Source of the DNA: Chitinophaga polysaccharea
GTDB lineage: Bacteria; Bacteroidota; Bacteroidia; Chitinophagales; Chitinophagaceae
Assembly: GCF_007829335.1 (NCBI RefSeq)
Contig: NZ_VIWO01000004.1
Span: 1-64,000 of the forward strand
Length of the DNA: 64,000 bases
Direction of reading: 5' to 3'
The notes under the pieces are model-generated. The model had not been told where the DNA came from. It ran no database searches and saw only the letters and a list, made by a program, of their open reading frames with translations. Below are positions 18,642 through 29,038 of this stretch, piece after piece (position 1 is the first letter of the stretch; each line of letters opens with the position of its first letter). A program made the translations under genes and the position numbers.

Positions 18642-21600
18642 ATGATACTTGTGCTTGCCACAAAGAGTAGAAAAACACTTGCTTTTACATTGCTCGTTTT
18701 GTGCTATCTGGAAACGATATTGCCGGCTTACGCCCTAAACAGCAGGTTTAAGGGTAGTTATCATATGCCCCGGGCTGTTGTCAATACCACAGGTGTCTTC
18801 GGGAAAATTGCACCTGTTTTACCGGTAGTGCGAACCGGTCATTCTGAATCCAAGGCGATGGATGGTGGCCCCGGACAGCCGGAAAACAAGGGTTTCCATT
18901 CGGTAAACAACACCAACCTGGTGGATCTGTTCAGTGGCGATTTTTCTTATAGTATTCCCTTACTGGATGTTGGTGGATATCCGGTAACTATCGGTTATAA
19001 CAGTGGTATATCTATGGCTCAGGAAGCCAGTTGGACAGGCTTGGGATGGAATATAAGCCCGGGGGCCATTACGCGGAACCTGCGGGGGCTACCGGATGAT
19101 TTTGACGGATTGGATACCGTGCAGAAAGAAATTTCCATAAAGGAGAATAAGACGATTGGCGTTACCGCCGGGGCAGATGTAGAACTGGTAGGATTCCCCC
19201 TGAATGTTGGCGCCAGCCAGGGAGTTTTTCATAATACATATCGGGGCTGGGGATTGGAGAAGAGTGTGAATGCAAGTATTAATGCAGGTGTAGGAAGTAT
19301 GGGATTGTTTTCAGGAGGGTTATCAGTTGCCAACAACTCGCAGGAAGGCCTCACATTGGCGCCATCTTTATCGTTAGGGTTGTCACAAAGAGCAGCCATA
19401 GATAATGGGGGGATTGGAGGAAGTTTAACGATTGGAACAGCGTATAATTCGAGAACGGGGTTAAAGGGATTACAGCTGGATGCCGGTATCCGGCAATACA
19501 AAACAGACGATGATACTAAAAAAGAATCTACGCCGAATGCTCCTTTACGTCAAATGGGCACCGGTTCGGTGTTTGCTTCGGGCATTTCATTTGCGCAGCC
19601 TTCTTTTACCCCATCCATGAATCTGCCTTATACGAGTGTGCTTCAGACTTACACGGCTAAAGTAGGGACGGAATTTAAAGTAGTGCATCCCAGTTTATTT
19701 GTGAGTGGGTATATATCCCGGCAATTTATCGATAAAGCTGACCAACGCCTGTCTCTTCCCGCTTATGGTTATCTGAACTACCAACACGGTAGTTCAAATC
19801 CTGGCGCGCTGTTGGATTATAACCGGGAGAAAGAAATTCCTTACCGCGAAAAGCCGGCTGTGCCCAATATCGGGGTACCTGGCTACACCTATGATGTATT
19901 TTCAATGTCAGGTGAGGGTACAGGCGGTATGTTCAGAGCATATCGCGGAGACATAGGATTTGTATATGATCACCAGATGAAGAGCAAAGACAACTCTTCC
20001 CGGATAAGTGCGGATGTAGGGGTTGCCGATCTGCTGCATGCCGGAGTGGATCTTAACTTTACCAGGGCCTTTACACAAAATGGTCCCTGGCTGGAACAAA
20101 ATCCATTGGCAAATACTATTGGATTTAAGGAAGCAGATAAAGATTTCGAGGCCGCCTATTTCCGTAATCCTGGTGAGAAGGCGGTAAATACCAGCACATT
20201 TTATGATGCCCTGGGTGGAGATGATGTAGTGGCGGCAGATTTATTTCAATCCGGTAACAGTAGTTCCGTAATTACCACCACTAATTTTCTGAACAGGTAT
20301 AGAAACAAACGCCCCGTAGGCCAGGTGGCCCTTAACAAAAGTAAAGTGTATAAACCAGCCCGGGACAAGAGGACGCAGCTAATCACTTATCTTAATGCGA
20401 AAGAAGCCAGTGTTACCGGGCTTTCACGGTACATTGAAAACTATACTCCCAATCAATTTAGCCTGAGCAACTGCGGTGATGTATTTCCTGATGATATTAA
20501 TGGTCCGGGTGTAGGATTAAAAGGAGAATATTTCAACGGTGAATATTTTGAAAATAAGGTATTTGAAAAAATTGATCCCGTAATCGATTTTGGGGATGGC
20601 AATGATATTAATATCAATCTGCCACCGGGCGCGCAACCCGTTAGAGAACATTTCTCCGTGAAATGGACAGGCCGTTTGAAGGCGCCTGTTACCGGCCGCT
20701 ATGACTTCAGAATGGATACCGACGATGGCGCTGTGCTTTTTCTGAATGATTCCATTATTATGAACACATGGTTGGATAAACCTACCACCAGGTATGGGAG
20801 TGCAAATTTGGTGGCGGGTGAGTTATATAATATCCGGCTTGAATATCACAATGGCCCTACCTATATAAGAATGCATCTTCGCTGGTCATATCCGGGACAA
20901 ACTGAACAGGTGATCCCGCAGCGTAACCTTTACCTGATGCCTTCAAAAGATACGTTTGTGGTGAACTCAGGGTTGTCTAAAGAAAAAAGGGTAAATGATT
21001 TCCGGAAGGCACACCATATTTCTGAGATCAGCGTACTGAATGCCGACGGCAGGCGATACGTTTATGGTATACCGGTATACAACATTAGGCAAAGAGAGGC
21101 CACTTTTTCTGTAAATGCAAGCGATGGTAATACTCCTGAAGGGCTCGTGAAGTATACGCCAGGGACAGATAATACAACCAATAACCGAAAGGGCGGTGAT
21201 TGGTATTTCAACGGAGAGCGAATGCCGGCCTATGCGCATTCTTTTCTGCTCACGGGCATTGTTTCTCCGGACTATTCGGATCTGACCGGTGATGGGATTA
21301 CAGATGACGATCCGGGCGAAGCTATCCGTTTTAATTATAGTAAAATAGCCGGTGTTCGTAATGCTTATAGCTGGAGAGCACCTTATGATACGAATGCGAC
21401 CTATAATGAAGGACTCAAAACGGATAAAAGGGATGATAAAGGCAGTTATGTATACGGGGAAAAGGAATTATGGTACCTGCATTCCATTGAATCAAGAAAT
21501 ATGATCGCCACTTTCAAAATAAGCGATCGGGACGACCTGGCTGCCATCGATGAAAATGGGAAAAAGAGAGGAGACCATATTGCAAAGAAGCTGGATGAGA

Positions 21601-24224
21601 TTAATTTATATACAAAGGCAGATTTCTTAAAACACAATACAGCTGCCATCCCTGTAAAAACGGTGCATTTTGAATATACTTATGAATTATGCCCCGGTGT
21701 AAATGCGCCACTTAATAACCAGGGAAAGTTGACCTTGAAAAAAATATGGTTTAGCTACAATGGAAACGATAAGGGAAAGAAAAACCCATACGTCTTCTAC
21801 TATCACGCCAATAACCCTGGTTATAACAATAAGTCCTATGATCGTTGGGGTAATTACAAAGATGCACTGCAAAATCCCGGCTCATCGCCAACTAATCTGA
21901 TAACCAATGCAGAATATCCGTATGCGTTACAGGACAGTACAATAGCTGCTTACAATGCTGCCGCGTGGACTTTGGATTCCCTGCAGCTGCCGTCCGGCGG
22001 AAGGATGAAGGTTACCTATGAAAGTGATGATTACGCTTATGTTCAGAATAAACGGGCTATGCAGCTTTGCCAGGTGGCGGGTTTTTCCGCTACAGTACCT
22101 AAATCCACCGGGGATTTAAGTAACTGGTTGTATGGTTATGAAGACAATTTGTATGTAGCGATACAGGTGCCCCAACAGGTTTCTTCTGTAAAAGAAGTTT
22201 ATCGCCGATACCTGGAAGGAATTGAGAAAATATATTTCCGTATGTATGTGCAAATGCCGGGCGACAAGTATGGCAGCGGAAGTGAATATGTGCCCTGCTA
22301 TGCCATCCTGGACCCGGCAAACGGATATGGGTTTATTAACAGCAATACTATTTGGGTGAAGCTGAAGGGGATTGATAAGGATGGAAATACGGGTGGACCT
22401 TTCAGTCCCCTGGCCAAAGCTGCCATTCAGTTTCTACGGCTTAATTTGCCATCTAAGGCTTATCCCGGATCGGATGTAGGGGATGATTTGGACGCCGCGG
22501 ATGCGGTGAAGCTGATATTCTCCCTTGCCGGTAATATAAAGAATGCTTTTGGAGGATTTGACAATAGCGCCCGCATGAAAGGATGGGCCGGACAAGTGGA
22601 TGTTACGCGGACGTATGCACGGCTCAATAGTCCTGTTTATAAAAAATATGGTGGCGGATTACGTGTGAAGCGTATTATTACCTATGACAACTGGAACGCG
22701 ATGACGGGGCAGAAAGAAGCGCTTTACGGGCAGGAATATCAGTATACAACAACTAAGATAATAGATGGTGTGCCTACTGTCATTAGCAGCGGGGTTGCCA
22801 GCTATGAACCAACTATTGGAGGGGAGGAAAATCCCTGGAAACTACCCCTTGAATATGTAGAACAGGTGGCCCCCCTGGCGCCGGTAAACCTGGGCTATAC
22901 AGAAACACCCTTGGGTGAATCTTTCTTCCCTTCTGCTGCTGTGGGGTACAGTAAGGTAAGAATACGTACTATCAATGCCAGGAATACGAGATCTGCCAAT
23001 GGGTATGATGAAACTGGATTTTATACCAGTTACGATTTTCCGACAATTACTGATATGACATTACTGGCCGATAACAAGAAAAGATACAGGCCGGCATTGG
23101 CTAATCTATTGCGTGTCAATGCAAAACATTTCGTGGCAATCAGCCAGGGTTTTAAGGTAGAGCTGAATGATATGAATGGAAAACTTCGTTTCCAGGCGTC
23201 CTACGCGGAAACGGACCCTGATAACCCTATCGCCTATACGGAAAATTATTACCGGTTGGATAATCAGCAGGCTGCTTTTAAACAGCTGAATAGCACCGTG
23301 ATGGCTATTGGCCCTGATGGAACAATTGACTCCGCAGCCTCCATAGGTAAAGATGTGGAATTGATGGTTGACATGCGGGAGCAGCGTTCTGTGACTAATG
23401 CCAATAACTTTAATGTTAATGGGGACTTCTTCAGTTTTGCTATTCCCCCGGTGTTACTGATACCAAGCTTTCTGAACCTGGCACAACGGGAAGAAAACCT
23501 ATTTCGGTCGGTAGCGGTTACCAAAGTCGTTAACCGGCATGGTATCCTGGATAGTGTGATTGTAATGGACAAGGGGAGTCGCGTGGTAACCCGGAATCTT
23601 TTATACGACAGTGAAACGGGTGATGTTGTACTGAGCAGCGTACAAAATGAGTTTAATGACCCCGTTTTTCAACTTACTTACCCGGCGGCTTGGGCTTATG
23701 ATGGTATGGCAGGCGCCTATAAGAACGCAGGCTTAAAGCTAAGCCATATCTATATTAAAGAGGGGCGTATTATCAGTGGCCTTCCTTCCGGGAACCCGGC
23801 AGATTACTTTGCTTCAGGTGATGAAATCCTTTGCTATTCTAAATTTAAAACCGGTGGCGATACCTGTAATCCGCAAATAGCTTCTTTCCCGGCCAGCAGT
23901 AAGATATGGGCAATAAATAAAAATATACTGGACCGCTTGCCTCCCAATACAGGTACGCCAGACATCTACTTTATGGACAGAGATGGCAAGCCCTTTACAG
24001 GCAACGATATTTCCATGAAGATTATTCGCTCTGGCAGAAGGAATATAGCCGCTACCGTTGGCACAGTCACAATGATGGTGAACCCACTGGTGAAATCTGC
24101 CGGCGCCTATAGCCTCATCATTAGCAAAGATTCCAAAATCATTAATACTTCTGCCACGGAATTCCAGCAACAATGGAAGGCAGAGGATAAGAAAAAACAA
24201 AAAGTAAACTGTAGCCTGCAATAA
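18642..24224 (+). CDS. Giant PA14-domain protein of the YD/RHS operon
   Basis: 1,860 residues with an N-terminal hydrophobic segment (about 10-30, ILPAYA), probably a signal. Residues about 75-140 (LFSGDFSYSIPLLDVGGYP, then a GLGWNI motif) resemble the N-terminal domain of SpvB/TcaC-like and other Bacteroidota YD-associated proteins. A Gly-rich beta region follows at 160-300. A PA14 domain at about 622-768 (GEYFNGEYF, DDGAVLFL, HLRWSYPG) suggests glycan binding. The rest is long and beta-rich without clear YD repeats. Inference: scaffold or adhesin that works with the RHS protein; comparison with Tc-toxin B components is tempting but unproved. Confidence 0.75.
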   Translation: MILVLATKSRKTLAFTLLVLCYLETILPAYALNSRFKGSYHMPRAVVNTTGVFGKIAPVLPVVRTGHSESKAMDGGPGQPENKGFHSVNNTNLVDLFSGDFSYSIPLLDVGGYPVTIGYNSGISMAQEASWTGLGWNISPGAITRNLRGLPDDFDGLDTVQKEISIKENKTIGVTAGADVELVGFPLNVGASQGVFHNTYRGWGLEKSVNASINAGVGSMGLFSGGLSVANNSQEGLTLAPSLSLGLSQRAAIDNGGIGGSLTIGTAYNSRTGLKGLQLDAGIRQYKTDDDTKKESTPNAPLRQMGTGSVFASGISFAQPSFTPSMNLPYTSVLQTYTAKVGTEFKVVHPSLFVSGYISRQFIDKADQRLSLPAYGYLNYQHGSSNPGALLDYNREKEIPYREKPAVPNIGVPGYTYDVFSMSGEGTGGMFRAYRGDIGFVYDHQMKSKDNSSRISADVGVADLLHAGVDLNFTRAFTQNGPWLEQNPLANTIGFKEADKDFEAAYFRNPGEKAVNTSTFYDALGGDDVVAADLFQSGNSSSVITTTNFLNRYRNKRPVGQVALNKSKVYKPARDKRTQLITYLNAKEASVTGLSRYIENYTPNQFSLSNCGDVFPDDINGPGVGLKGEYFNGEYFENKVFEKIDPVIDFGDGNDININLPPGAQPVREHFSVKWTGRLKAPVTGRYDFRMDTDDGAVLFLNDSIIMNTWLDKPTTRYGSANLVAGELYNIRLEYHNGPTYIRMHLRWSYPGQTEQVIPQRNLYLMPSKDTFVVNSGLSKEKRVNDFRKAHHISEISVLNADGRRYVYGIPVYNIRQREATFSVNASDGNTPEGLVKYTPGTDNTTNNRKGGDWYFNGERMPAYAHSFLLTGIVSPDYSDLTGDGITDDDPGEAIRFNYSKIAGVRNAYSWRAPYDTNATYNEGLKTDKRDDKGSYVYGEKELWYLHSIESRNMIATFKISDRDDLAAIDENGKKRGDHIAKKLDEINLYTKADFLKHNTAAIPVKTVHFEYTYELCPGVNAPLNNQGKLTLKKIWFSYNGNDKGKKNPYVFYYHANNPGYNNKSYDRWGNYKDALQNPGSSPTNLITNAEYPYALQDSTIAAYNAAAWTLDSLQLPSGGRMKVTYESDDYAYVQNKRAMQLCQVAGFSATVPKSTGDLSNWLYGYEDNLYVAIQVPQQVSSVKEVYRRYLEGIEKIYFRMYVQMPGDKYGSGSEYVPCYAILDPANGYGFINSNTIWVKLKGIDKDGNTGGPFSPLAKAAIQFLRLNLPSKAYPGSDVGDDLDAADAVKLIFSLAGNIKNAFGGFDNSARMKGWAGQVDVTRTYARLNSPVYKKYGGGLRVKRIITYDNWNAMTGQKEALYGQEYQYTTTKIIDGVPTVISSGVASYEPTIGGEENPWKLPLEYVEQVAPLAPVNLGYTETPLGESFFPSAAVGYSKVRIRTINARNTRSANGYDETGFYTSYDFPTITDMTLLADNKKRYRPALANLLRVNAKHFVAISQGFKVELNDMNGKLRFQASYAETDPDNPIAYTENYYRLDNQQAAFKQLNSTVMAIGPDGTIDSAASIGKDVELMVDMREQRSVTNANNFNVNGDFFSFAIPPVLLIPSFLNLAQREENLFRSVAVTKVVNRHGILDSVIVMDKGSRVVTRNLLYDSETGDVVLSSVQNEFNDPVFQLTYPAAWAYDGMAGAYKNAGLKLSHIYIKEGRIISGLPSGNPADYFASGDEILCYSKFKTGGDTCNPQIASFPASSKIWAINKNILDRLPPNTGTPDIYFMDRDGKPFTGNDISMKIIRSGRRNIAATVGTVTMMVNPLVKSAGAYSLIISKDSKIINTSATEFQQQWKAEDKKKQKVNCSLQ

Positions 24225-24231
24225 TAACAAT

Positions 24232-24726
24232 ATGAAAAAAATTATAATAGCAACGATGCTGCTGCTTACAGGCAGAAATCTGTTGTATGCGCAACAACCA
24301 ACGGGTGATGAAGCACGCATCAGGGGAGAATGGATACTGTCAAAAGTAGAGACGAAGCTGCATGCGCAGGAAGATGGGCGGCTGCTGGAAGAAAAAGTAT
24401 TTACTACTCCTGAATCCACCCATGTTATCAACGGCTGGGTACCCTGGAACCTAAAATTCCTGGAACGGGAGTGTATTGTCACTCACCGTAATGGTATGGA
24501 AGGTGGTTTGTACCAGGTAACGAACAATGGAGAGCTGAAGTATTTCCCGGAAGAGCGAAGTGGACCGGCAACACCATTACCGGTTCCGAGATTTGTTATT
24601 AGATATAGTTTGAGCCAGGAGCACACACTGGTATTACATATGCCATCGGGATATTATAAAGATAACGACAGAGGCCTGGCAGTAAGGCTGGAATACACCT
24701 GTTATTATCAACAACGTCTTAAATAA
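24232..24726 (+). CDS. Small secreted lipocalin-like protein
   Basis: 164 residues, signal peptide ending near LLYAQ. IRGEWILSKVETK recalls the GxWxL opening of lipocalin-like Bacteroidota proteins, and the rest alternates in short strands (PRFVIRYSLS). It lies 7 bp after the PA14 gene and 14 bp before the next, so it is translated from the same message. Role unknown. Confidence 0.55.
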   Translation: MKKIIIATMLLLTGRNLLYAQQPTGDEARIRGEWILSKVETKLHAQEDGRLLEEKVFTTPESTHVINGWVPWNLKFLERECIVTHRNGMEGGLYQVTNNGELKYFPEERSGPATPLPVPRFVIRYSLSQEHTLVLHMPSGYYKDNDRGLAVRLEYTCYYQQRLK

Positions 24727-24740
24727 ACCCCTATACACGG

Positions 24741-27700
24741 ATGAAAATGACAAAAGCTGTCTTCATTTTAAAAAAGCCCATTGTTGTAGCCCTGGTACTG
24801 GCAGGTCTGCTGTCGGCGGCCTTCCAAACGCAGGCACAATGTAACTGGGGGATCAGTACAGTACCACAGGCATCTGCCTGTGCGGCCAGTGGCAAGATAA
24901 CAGTATCGCTCACTGGCACGGATGTGGGTTCACTCAGTAATATATTATATAGCCTGGAGCCTGTTACCCCCGGAGGGTATGCTATATCTCCCAATGGTTC
25001 TTCTATATTGGAGAATATTCCGCCCGGACAGTATAAGGTGCGTGTTCAGGCAACCTGCAACGGCACGGTGATGTCAAACTATTCAGACGTGCAGATTCAG
25101 GGGAATTATATAGCCTTCACTGCTGCTATAAGTCAGAAGCGGCCAGCATTGAATGCCTGTAACACTGGGCAGGCCACAGTTACCGTCACGGCGGGCAGAT
25201 CTCCGTATAACATTAAAATACAAAGCGCACCAGCTGGTTATACAGGTCCGGTCACGTTTACGGTCCGTACTTCTCCCTTTTTGTTAGATAATCTTAACAA
25301 GGGAGACTATACTATTTCCATCGCCGATTCCTGCGGATCTACTGAATCGACCCAGTACCTGACCATCGCGGAGCTGCCTCCATTGGTTTCGTCGCAGTTT
25401 TATCCACACGAACTATCAGTAATCGATGAAGTATGTAACAGGTTTTATGTGAGCGCTCCCTATATCCTTGCCAATAGTTCATTAAGCGGTTACGATGGCT
25501 CAGAAACGCCCCTGATGTATACGGTAGCTTTTGATGGGGGCGCCAAACTTCCCTATAAACAGATGAATTATATTTCTCCCGGCAATAACGACACTATTAT
25601 ATTACCTGCTGGAAAAACCCTTAAGGATGCCTATGGTAAAATCCTTACCTATTATGTAAAGCCACCCTGCGGCCCGGAGGTGGTAATAAATAGAACACTC
25701 TATACCCCTTTCCCATATTTCTCTTCTACTCCTAACTGTGATATTGATTTTGATGCCCGCTATACCTTAAATGGCAATGCCTTGTTTGCTTGTTTCCCGT
25801 TGTATACTGTTTTTAAAAACAATAGCACAGGTATTTATCACAGAGACACTATAAAGACAAAGACTGATAATATTTATGATCGGGTGGTTAAAAAACTTCC
25901 TTATGGGGGGTATTCCGTTACATGTACTACAGCAGATGGATATGTTTTGTATGAAAACAATAACTGGGTTGTCAATAAGCCGGCGTCCAATCCTTATGCT
26001 GTTTCAATTGGCCCATATATGGGGGGCAGTGGAAATGATGGAGCGGTGATGTTTACTATAAATAAATCGACCGGCAATTTTGTGGAAGGAACCGAGATTC
26101 AGTTGGTGGGTCCATCTAATTATAATTTTTATACCAAAACATCTTCTTTGAACGTGCGTAATTCCTTTTTCGCGTTGGCAACAACAACAGATACCCCTGC
26201 CCGTTTTTTCTATCCCGGTACATATCTATTCAGGGTAACTGATAATTGTGGTAGTTATGAACTACCTGTTACGGTGGCAGAGAAGGAAGCGTATCGTTAT
26301 AATTGGTCTATTTCTCAACGGGAAACCTGTACGGGGCTGAAATTGACAGGCGCCGGGTCCTGCACCTACAATAATACTAATTACCCCATTTATATGAAGA
26401 TAATAACCGGTCCATCCGGATTTAATAATGGTGTAGTACCTATTGACAGTTCTTTGATTTTGCCATCTCCGGGAACCTATAAGATTGCGGTCAGCTCGGA
26501 GCCCAATAATTTTTATGCTTCCTTTACTTTCACCACCATCAATAATGGTGTTGCCGAAAAGTATATAACCTATGATTATAAGCCGCTCGGCGTAGATGTT
26601 AACAGCTCCTGGGGTTGGGTATGCCCCGGCGGAGCAGATAACGACGGAAGTATTAATGTGCAAGCCATAAATGGCCGGGTTAGCACGTCTGGCGCCTATA
26701 CCTATAAGCTGGCGGCAGCCGGTAATGGTATCGCAGGGCCATACCTGGCAACCAATACTACCGGTAAGTTCAGTACGGCCATGTCTGGCGGGGCGTATGC
26801 CCTGATGAAAAATCAGAACTATGATATCCGCGTGGAAGATGGCTGTGGCGCCGGTGTGGTGCAGACTATAAAAGTACTGGACGTTGGCGCCACGCAGATT
26901 GCTTCCTCCGACAAATCGCAGTATTGCGAAGGGGACATCATCAGGTTGAGCGCTTTTAATATGCCTTCCGCCAATGTACAGTATCAATGGACCGGGCCAA
27001 ATGGCTTCAGCAGTACAGCGCAAAATCCCACTGTACCAGCGAGTTTACCCAATGCGGGTTTATACCAGGTTGTCATTACCGGTTTTTGTAGCGCGTCTAT
27101 AACCGGACAGGTAAATGTCAGGGTAGCTCCAACTGTTATAACCTGCTACAGCGCTGTTACAGATACCAGCGTAAATCCATATGTATATGGATTGTTAGGG
27201 AACTGGAGAAAAGTTAAATCCTATGTAAACTATGGCAACCGTACAGGTAATAGCAACGACATACGCCAGGATGGTTTTTTTGCTAACTATACTCCTTATT
27301 GGAAATCATCGGCAAAAGGACTGCAATTAGGGGATAACCTACCGGCAGGTGGCTGGGTGTGGACCGGGGAGGTTACCCTGTATAATAAAAAGGGATATGA
27401 ATTGGAAAGCAGAGACCCGCTGGACCGGTATAATGCCGGATTATATGGATATGGCAATACGCTTCCGGTGGCTGTAGTACAGAATAGCCGTTATCGGGAA
27501 GCTGCTTTTGAGGGGTTCGAAGATTATGACTTTGAAAATAACGCATGTGGCGCCAGTTGCAGCACACCAAGGAGTTTTGATTTTTCTTCCTATAAATCTC
27601 AGTTGGATTCAACCGAGAAACATTCAGGTAAATATAGCCTGCGGGTAGATGCAGGTAAGGCAGCGGGTATGACTGTGGCAGTGACGGCCAGTGATAATAA

Positions 27701-28277
27701 CTCCTATGGATTTACTAGCAATACGGTGCTTGATAATTGTGGCGGTAGTTCAGGAAGTCAGTATTTATTGAGAAGTGTCCGGGCCACATCTGATGCCTTG
27801 TTGCCTGCTTTTTCTCCCTTGTCAGGTAAAAATATCCTCTTTAGTGTTTGGGCAAAGGAAGCGCAGAACTGCAACTGTACCGGTTATAGTAATAACCAGA
27901 TGGGGATCGTCATAACACAGCCATCTGGCACTACTACCGTCATCGCAAAACCTGTGGGGGCTATTATAGATGGTTGGCAACGATATGAACAAGTGGTTTA
28001 TCTGCCGGCAGATGTTACCAAGCTCTCCTTCACCCTGGAGGCAAAAGGGGCCTCTGTTGTTTACTTCGATGATCTGCGAATACACCCCTACAACGCCAAT
28101 ATGAAGTCGTTTGTATATAATCCTGTAAGCCTGCGGCTCATGGCGGAGCTGGATGAGAATAACTATGCAACGTTTTATGAATATGATGATGATGGTGCCC
28201 TTATCCGGCTGAAGAAGGAAACACAACGAGGTGTTCAAACCATCCGTGAAACAAGAAACGCATTATTAAAAGAGTAG
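24741..28277 (+). CDS. Large secreted Ig-like protein with YD-type C-terminus
   Basis: 1,178 residues. The signal peptide (to about 32, FQTQAQ) is followed by repeated Cys-containing beta-sandwich domains over 35-720 (NCGSYELPV and SCGSTES patterns, SprB/PKD-like). A PKD/Ig domain at about 723-795 has YQWTGPNGFSS. A carbohydrate-binding-like sandwich at about 924-1116 is framed by FEGFEDYDF and VYFDDLRI. The end (LDENNYATFYEYDDDGAL) is a YD-like motif that normally leads into RHS repeats. Probably surface-exposed. It may contact glycans or pack against the RHS shell (inference). Confidence 0.7.
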   Translation: MKMTKAVFILKKPIVVALVLAGLLSAAFQTQAQCNWGISTVPQASACAASGKITVSLTGTDVGSLSNILYSLEPVTPGGYAISPNGSSILENIPPGQYKVRVQATCNGTVMSNYSDVQIQGNYIAFTAAISQKRPALNACNTGQATVTVTAGRSPYNIKIQSAPAGYTGPVTFTVRTSPFLLDNLNKGDYTISIADSCGSTESTQYLTIAELPPLVSSQFYPHELSVIDEVCNRFYVSAPYILANSSLSGYDGSETPLMYTVAFDGGAKLPYKQMNYISPGNNDTIILPAGKTLKDAYGKILTYYVKPPCGPEVVINRTLYTPFPYFSSTPNCDIDFDARYTLNGNALFACFPLYTVFKNNSTGIYHRDTIKTKTDNIYDRVVKKLPYGGYSVTCTTADGYVLYENNNWVVNKPASNPYAVSIGPYMGGSGNDGAVMFTINKSTGNFVEGTEIQLVGPSNYNFYTKTSSLNVRNSFFALATTTDTPARFFYPGTYLFRVTDNCGSYELPVTVAEKEAYRYNWSISQRETCTGLKLTGAGSCTYNNTNYPIYMKIITGPSGFNNGVVPIDSSLILPSPGTYKIAVSSEPNNFYASFTFTTINNGVAEKYITYDYKPLGVDVNSSWGWVCPGGADNDGSINVQAINGRVSTSGAYTYKLAAAGNGIAGPYLATNTTGKFSTAMSGGAYALMKNQNYDIRVEDGCGAGVVQTIKVLDVGATQIASSDKSQYCEGDIIRLSAFNMPSANVQYQWTGPNGFSSTAQNPTVPASLPNAGLYQVVITGFCSASITGQVNVRVAPTVITCYSAVTDTSVNPYVYGLLGNWRKVKSYVNYGNRTGNSNDIRQDGFFANYTPYWKSSAKGLQLGDNLPAGGWVWTGEVTLYNKKGYELESRDPLDRYNAGLYGYGNTLPVAVVQNSRYREAAFEGFEDYDFENNACGASCSTPRSFDFSSYKSQLDSTEKHSGKYSLRVDAGKAAGMTVAVTASDNNSYGFTSNTVLDNCGGSSGSQYLLRSVRATSDALLPAFSPLSGKNILFSVWAKEAQNCNCTGYSNNQMGIVITQPSGTTTVIAKPVGAIIDGWQRYEQVVYLPADVTKLSFTLEAKGASVVYFDDLRIHPYNANMKSFVYNPVSLRLMAELDENNYATFYEYDDDGALIRLKKETQRGVQTIRETRNALLKE

Positions 28278-28282
28278 AACCT

Positions 28283-29035
28283 ATGAAACATCCGACGTTG
28301 ATATTAATATTTAGCTGGCTGTTAGTCCTGACATATCACAATGGTATGTCACAGCAGGATAATCATTTGGATGAAATGGCTACTGTCTTGAAAGATATAC
28401 AGCTGGCTTATCAGAAGCATCCGTTGTCATTTGAGGTGAAGTACACCTATGCCAACGAACATACTCCTCGCGTGGTACTTGATTCGCTGGAAGGAAAGGT
28501 ATGTATGGCCGGAGCAGATTACCGGTACATACTGGACAATACCGAAATGGTCCGCACCGGGAACTATAGCGTTGTGGTATTTAAAGAGGATAAGTTGCTT
28601 TACCTGGGAAAAACCACAACAGATACACTCGCGGCAAGTCCATTGCAGCCCTTGCAGGATATGGCAAGACAGGCAGGCGTCAGGCATTGTGAAGTAATGT
28701 ATAAAAAACATCGTAAAACTTTACAGGTGGATTTTCAGGACGGGCTTCCCTACCGGCACATAGAAATGACGCTGGATACGCTCTCCGGGTACCTGCTTCA
28801 AATGCGGTACATCGTAAAAACCACTTTGTTAATAGCTCCAGGGGCAAGTGAGGAGGTTGGAAAGGAGTACGAGGAATATGCTTTGGTGGTGGCGGATTTT
28901 CATCATTACCAACCACTCGCTGCTGAAAAAGACCTGTTTGATGAACGCAGTTTTTTTGTGAAGAAAGGCAATGAAGTGTTTCCAGCGGCGGCGTATGCGG
29001 ATTATAAAATATTTATTGCAACCCCCAATTTTTAA
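28283..29035 (+). CDS. Secreted LolA-like protein of the operon
   Basis: 250 residues, signal peptide ending near GMSQ. The rest has long antiparallel-type strands (FEVKYTYAN, YSVVVFKEDKLLYLG, GYLLQMRYIVK), reminiscent of the half-barrel of LolA/LolB-type carriers, though no defining motif is present. It begins 5 bp after the Ig protein and ends 3 bp before the RHS gene. The spacing implies coupled expression; a chaperone or carrier for the RHS protein is a guess. Confidence 0.55.
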   Translation: MKHPTLILIFSWLLVLTYHNGMSQQDNHLDEMATVLKDIQLAYQKHPLSFEVKYTYANEHTPRVVLDSLEGKVCMAGADYRYILDNTEMVRTGNYSVVVFKEDKLLYLGKTTTDTLAASPLQPLQDMARQAGVRHCEVMYKKHRKTLQVDFQDGLPYRHIEMTLDTLSGYLLQMRYIVKTTLLIAPGASEEVGKEYEEYALVVADFHHYQPLAAEKDLFDERSFFVKKGNEVFPAAAYADYKIFIATPNF

Positions 29036-29038
29036 GCA

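Noticed and set aside
26262..27023. 253-codon minus-strand frame inside the Ig/YD gene
   Set aside because: It is antisense to a clearly coding frame, has no signal or domain and an unlikely composition.
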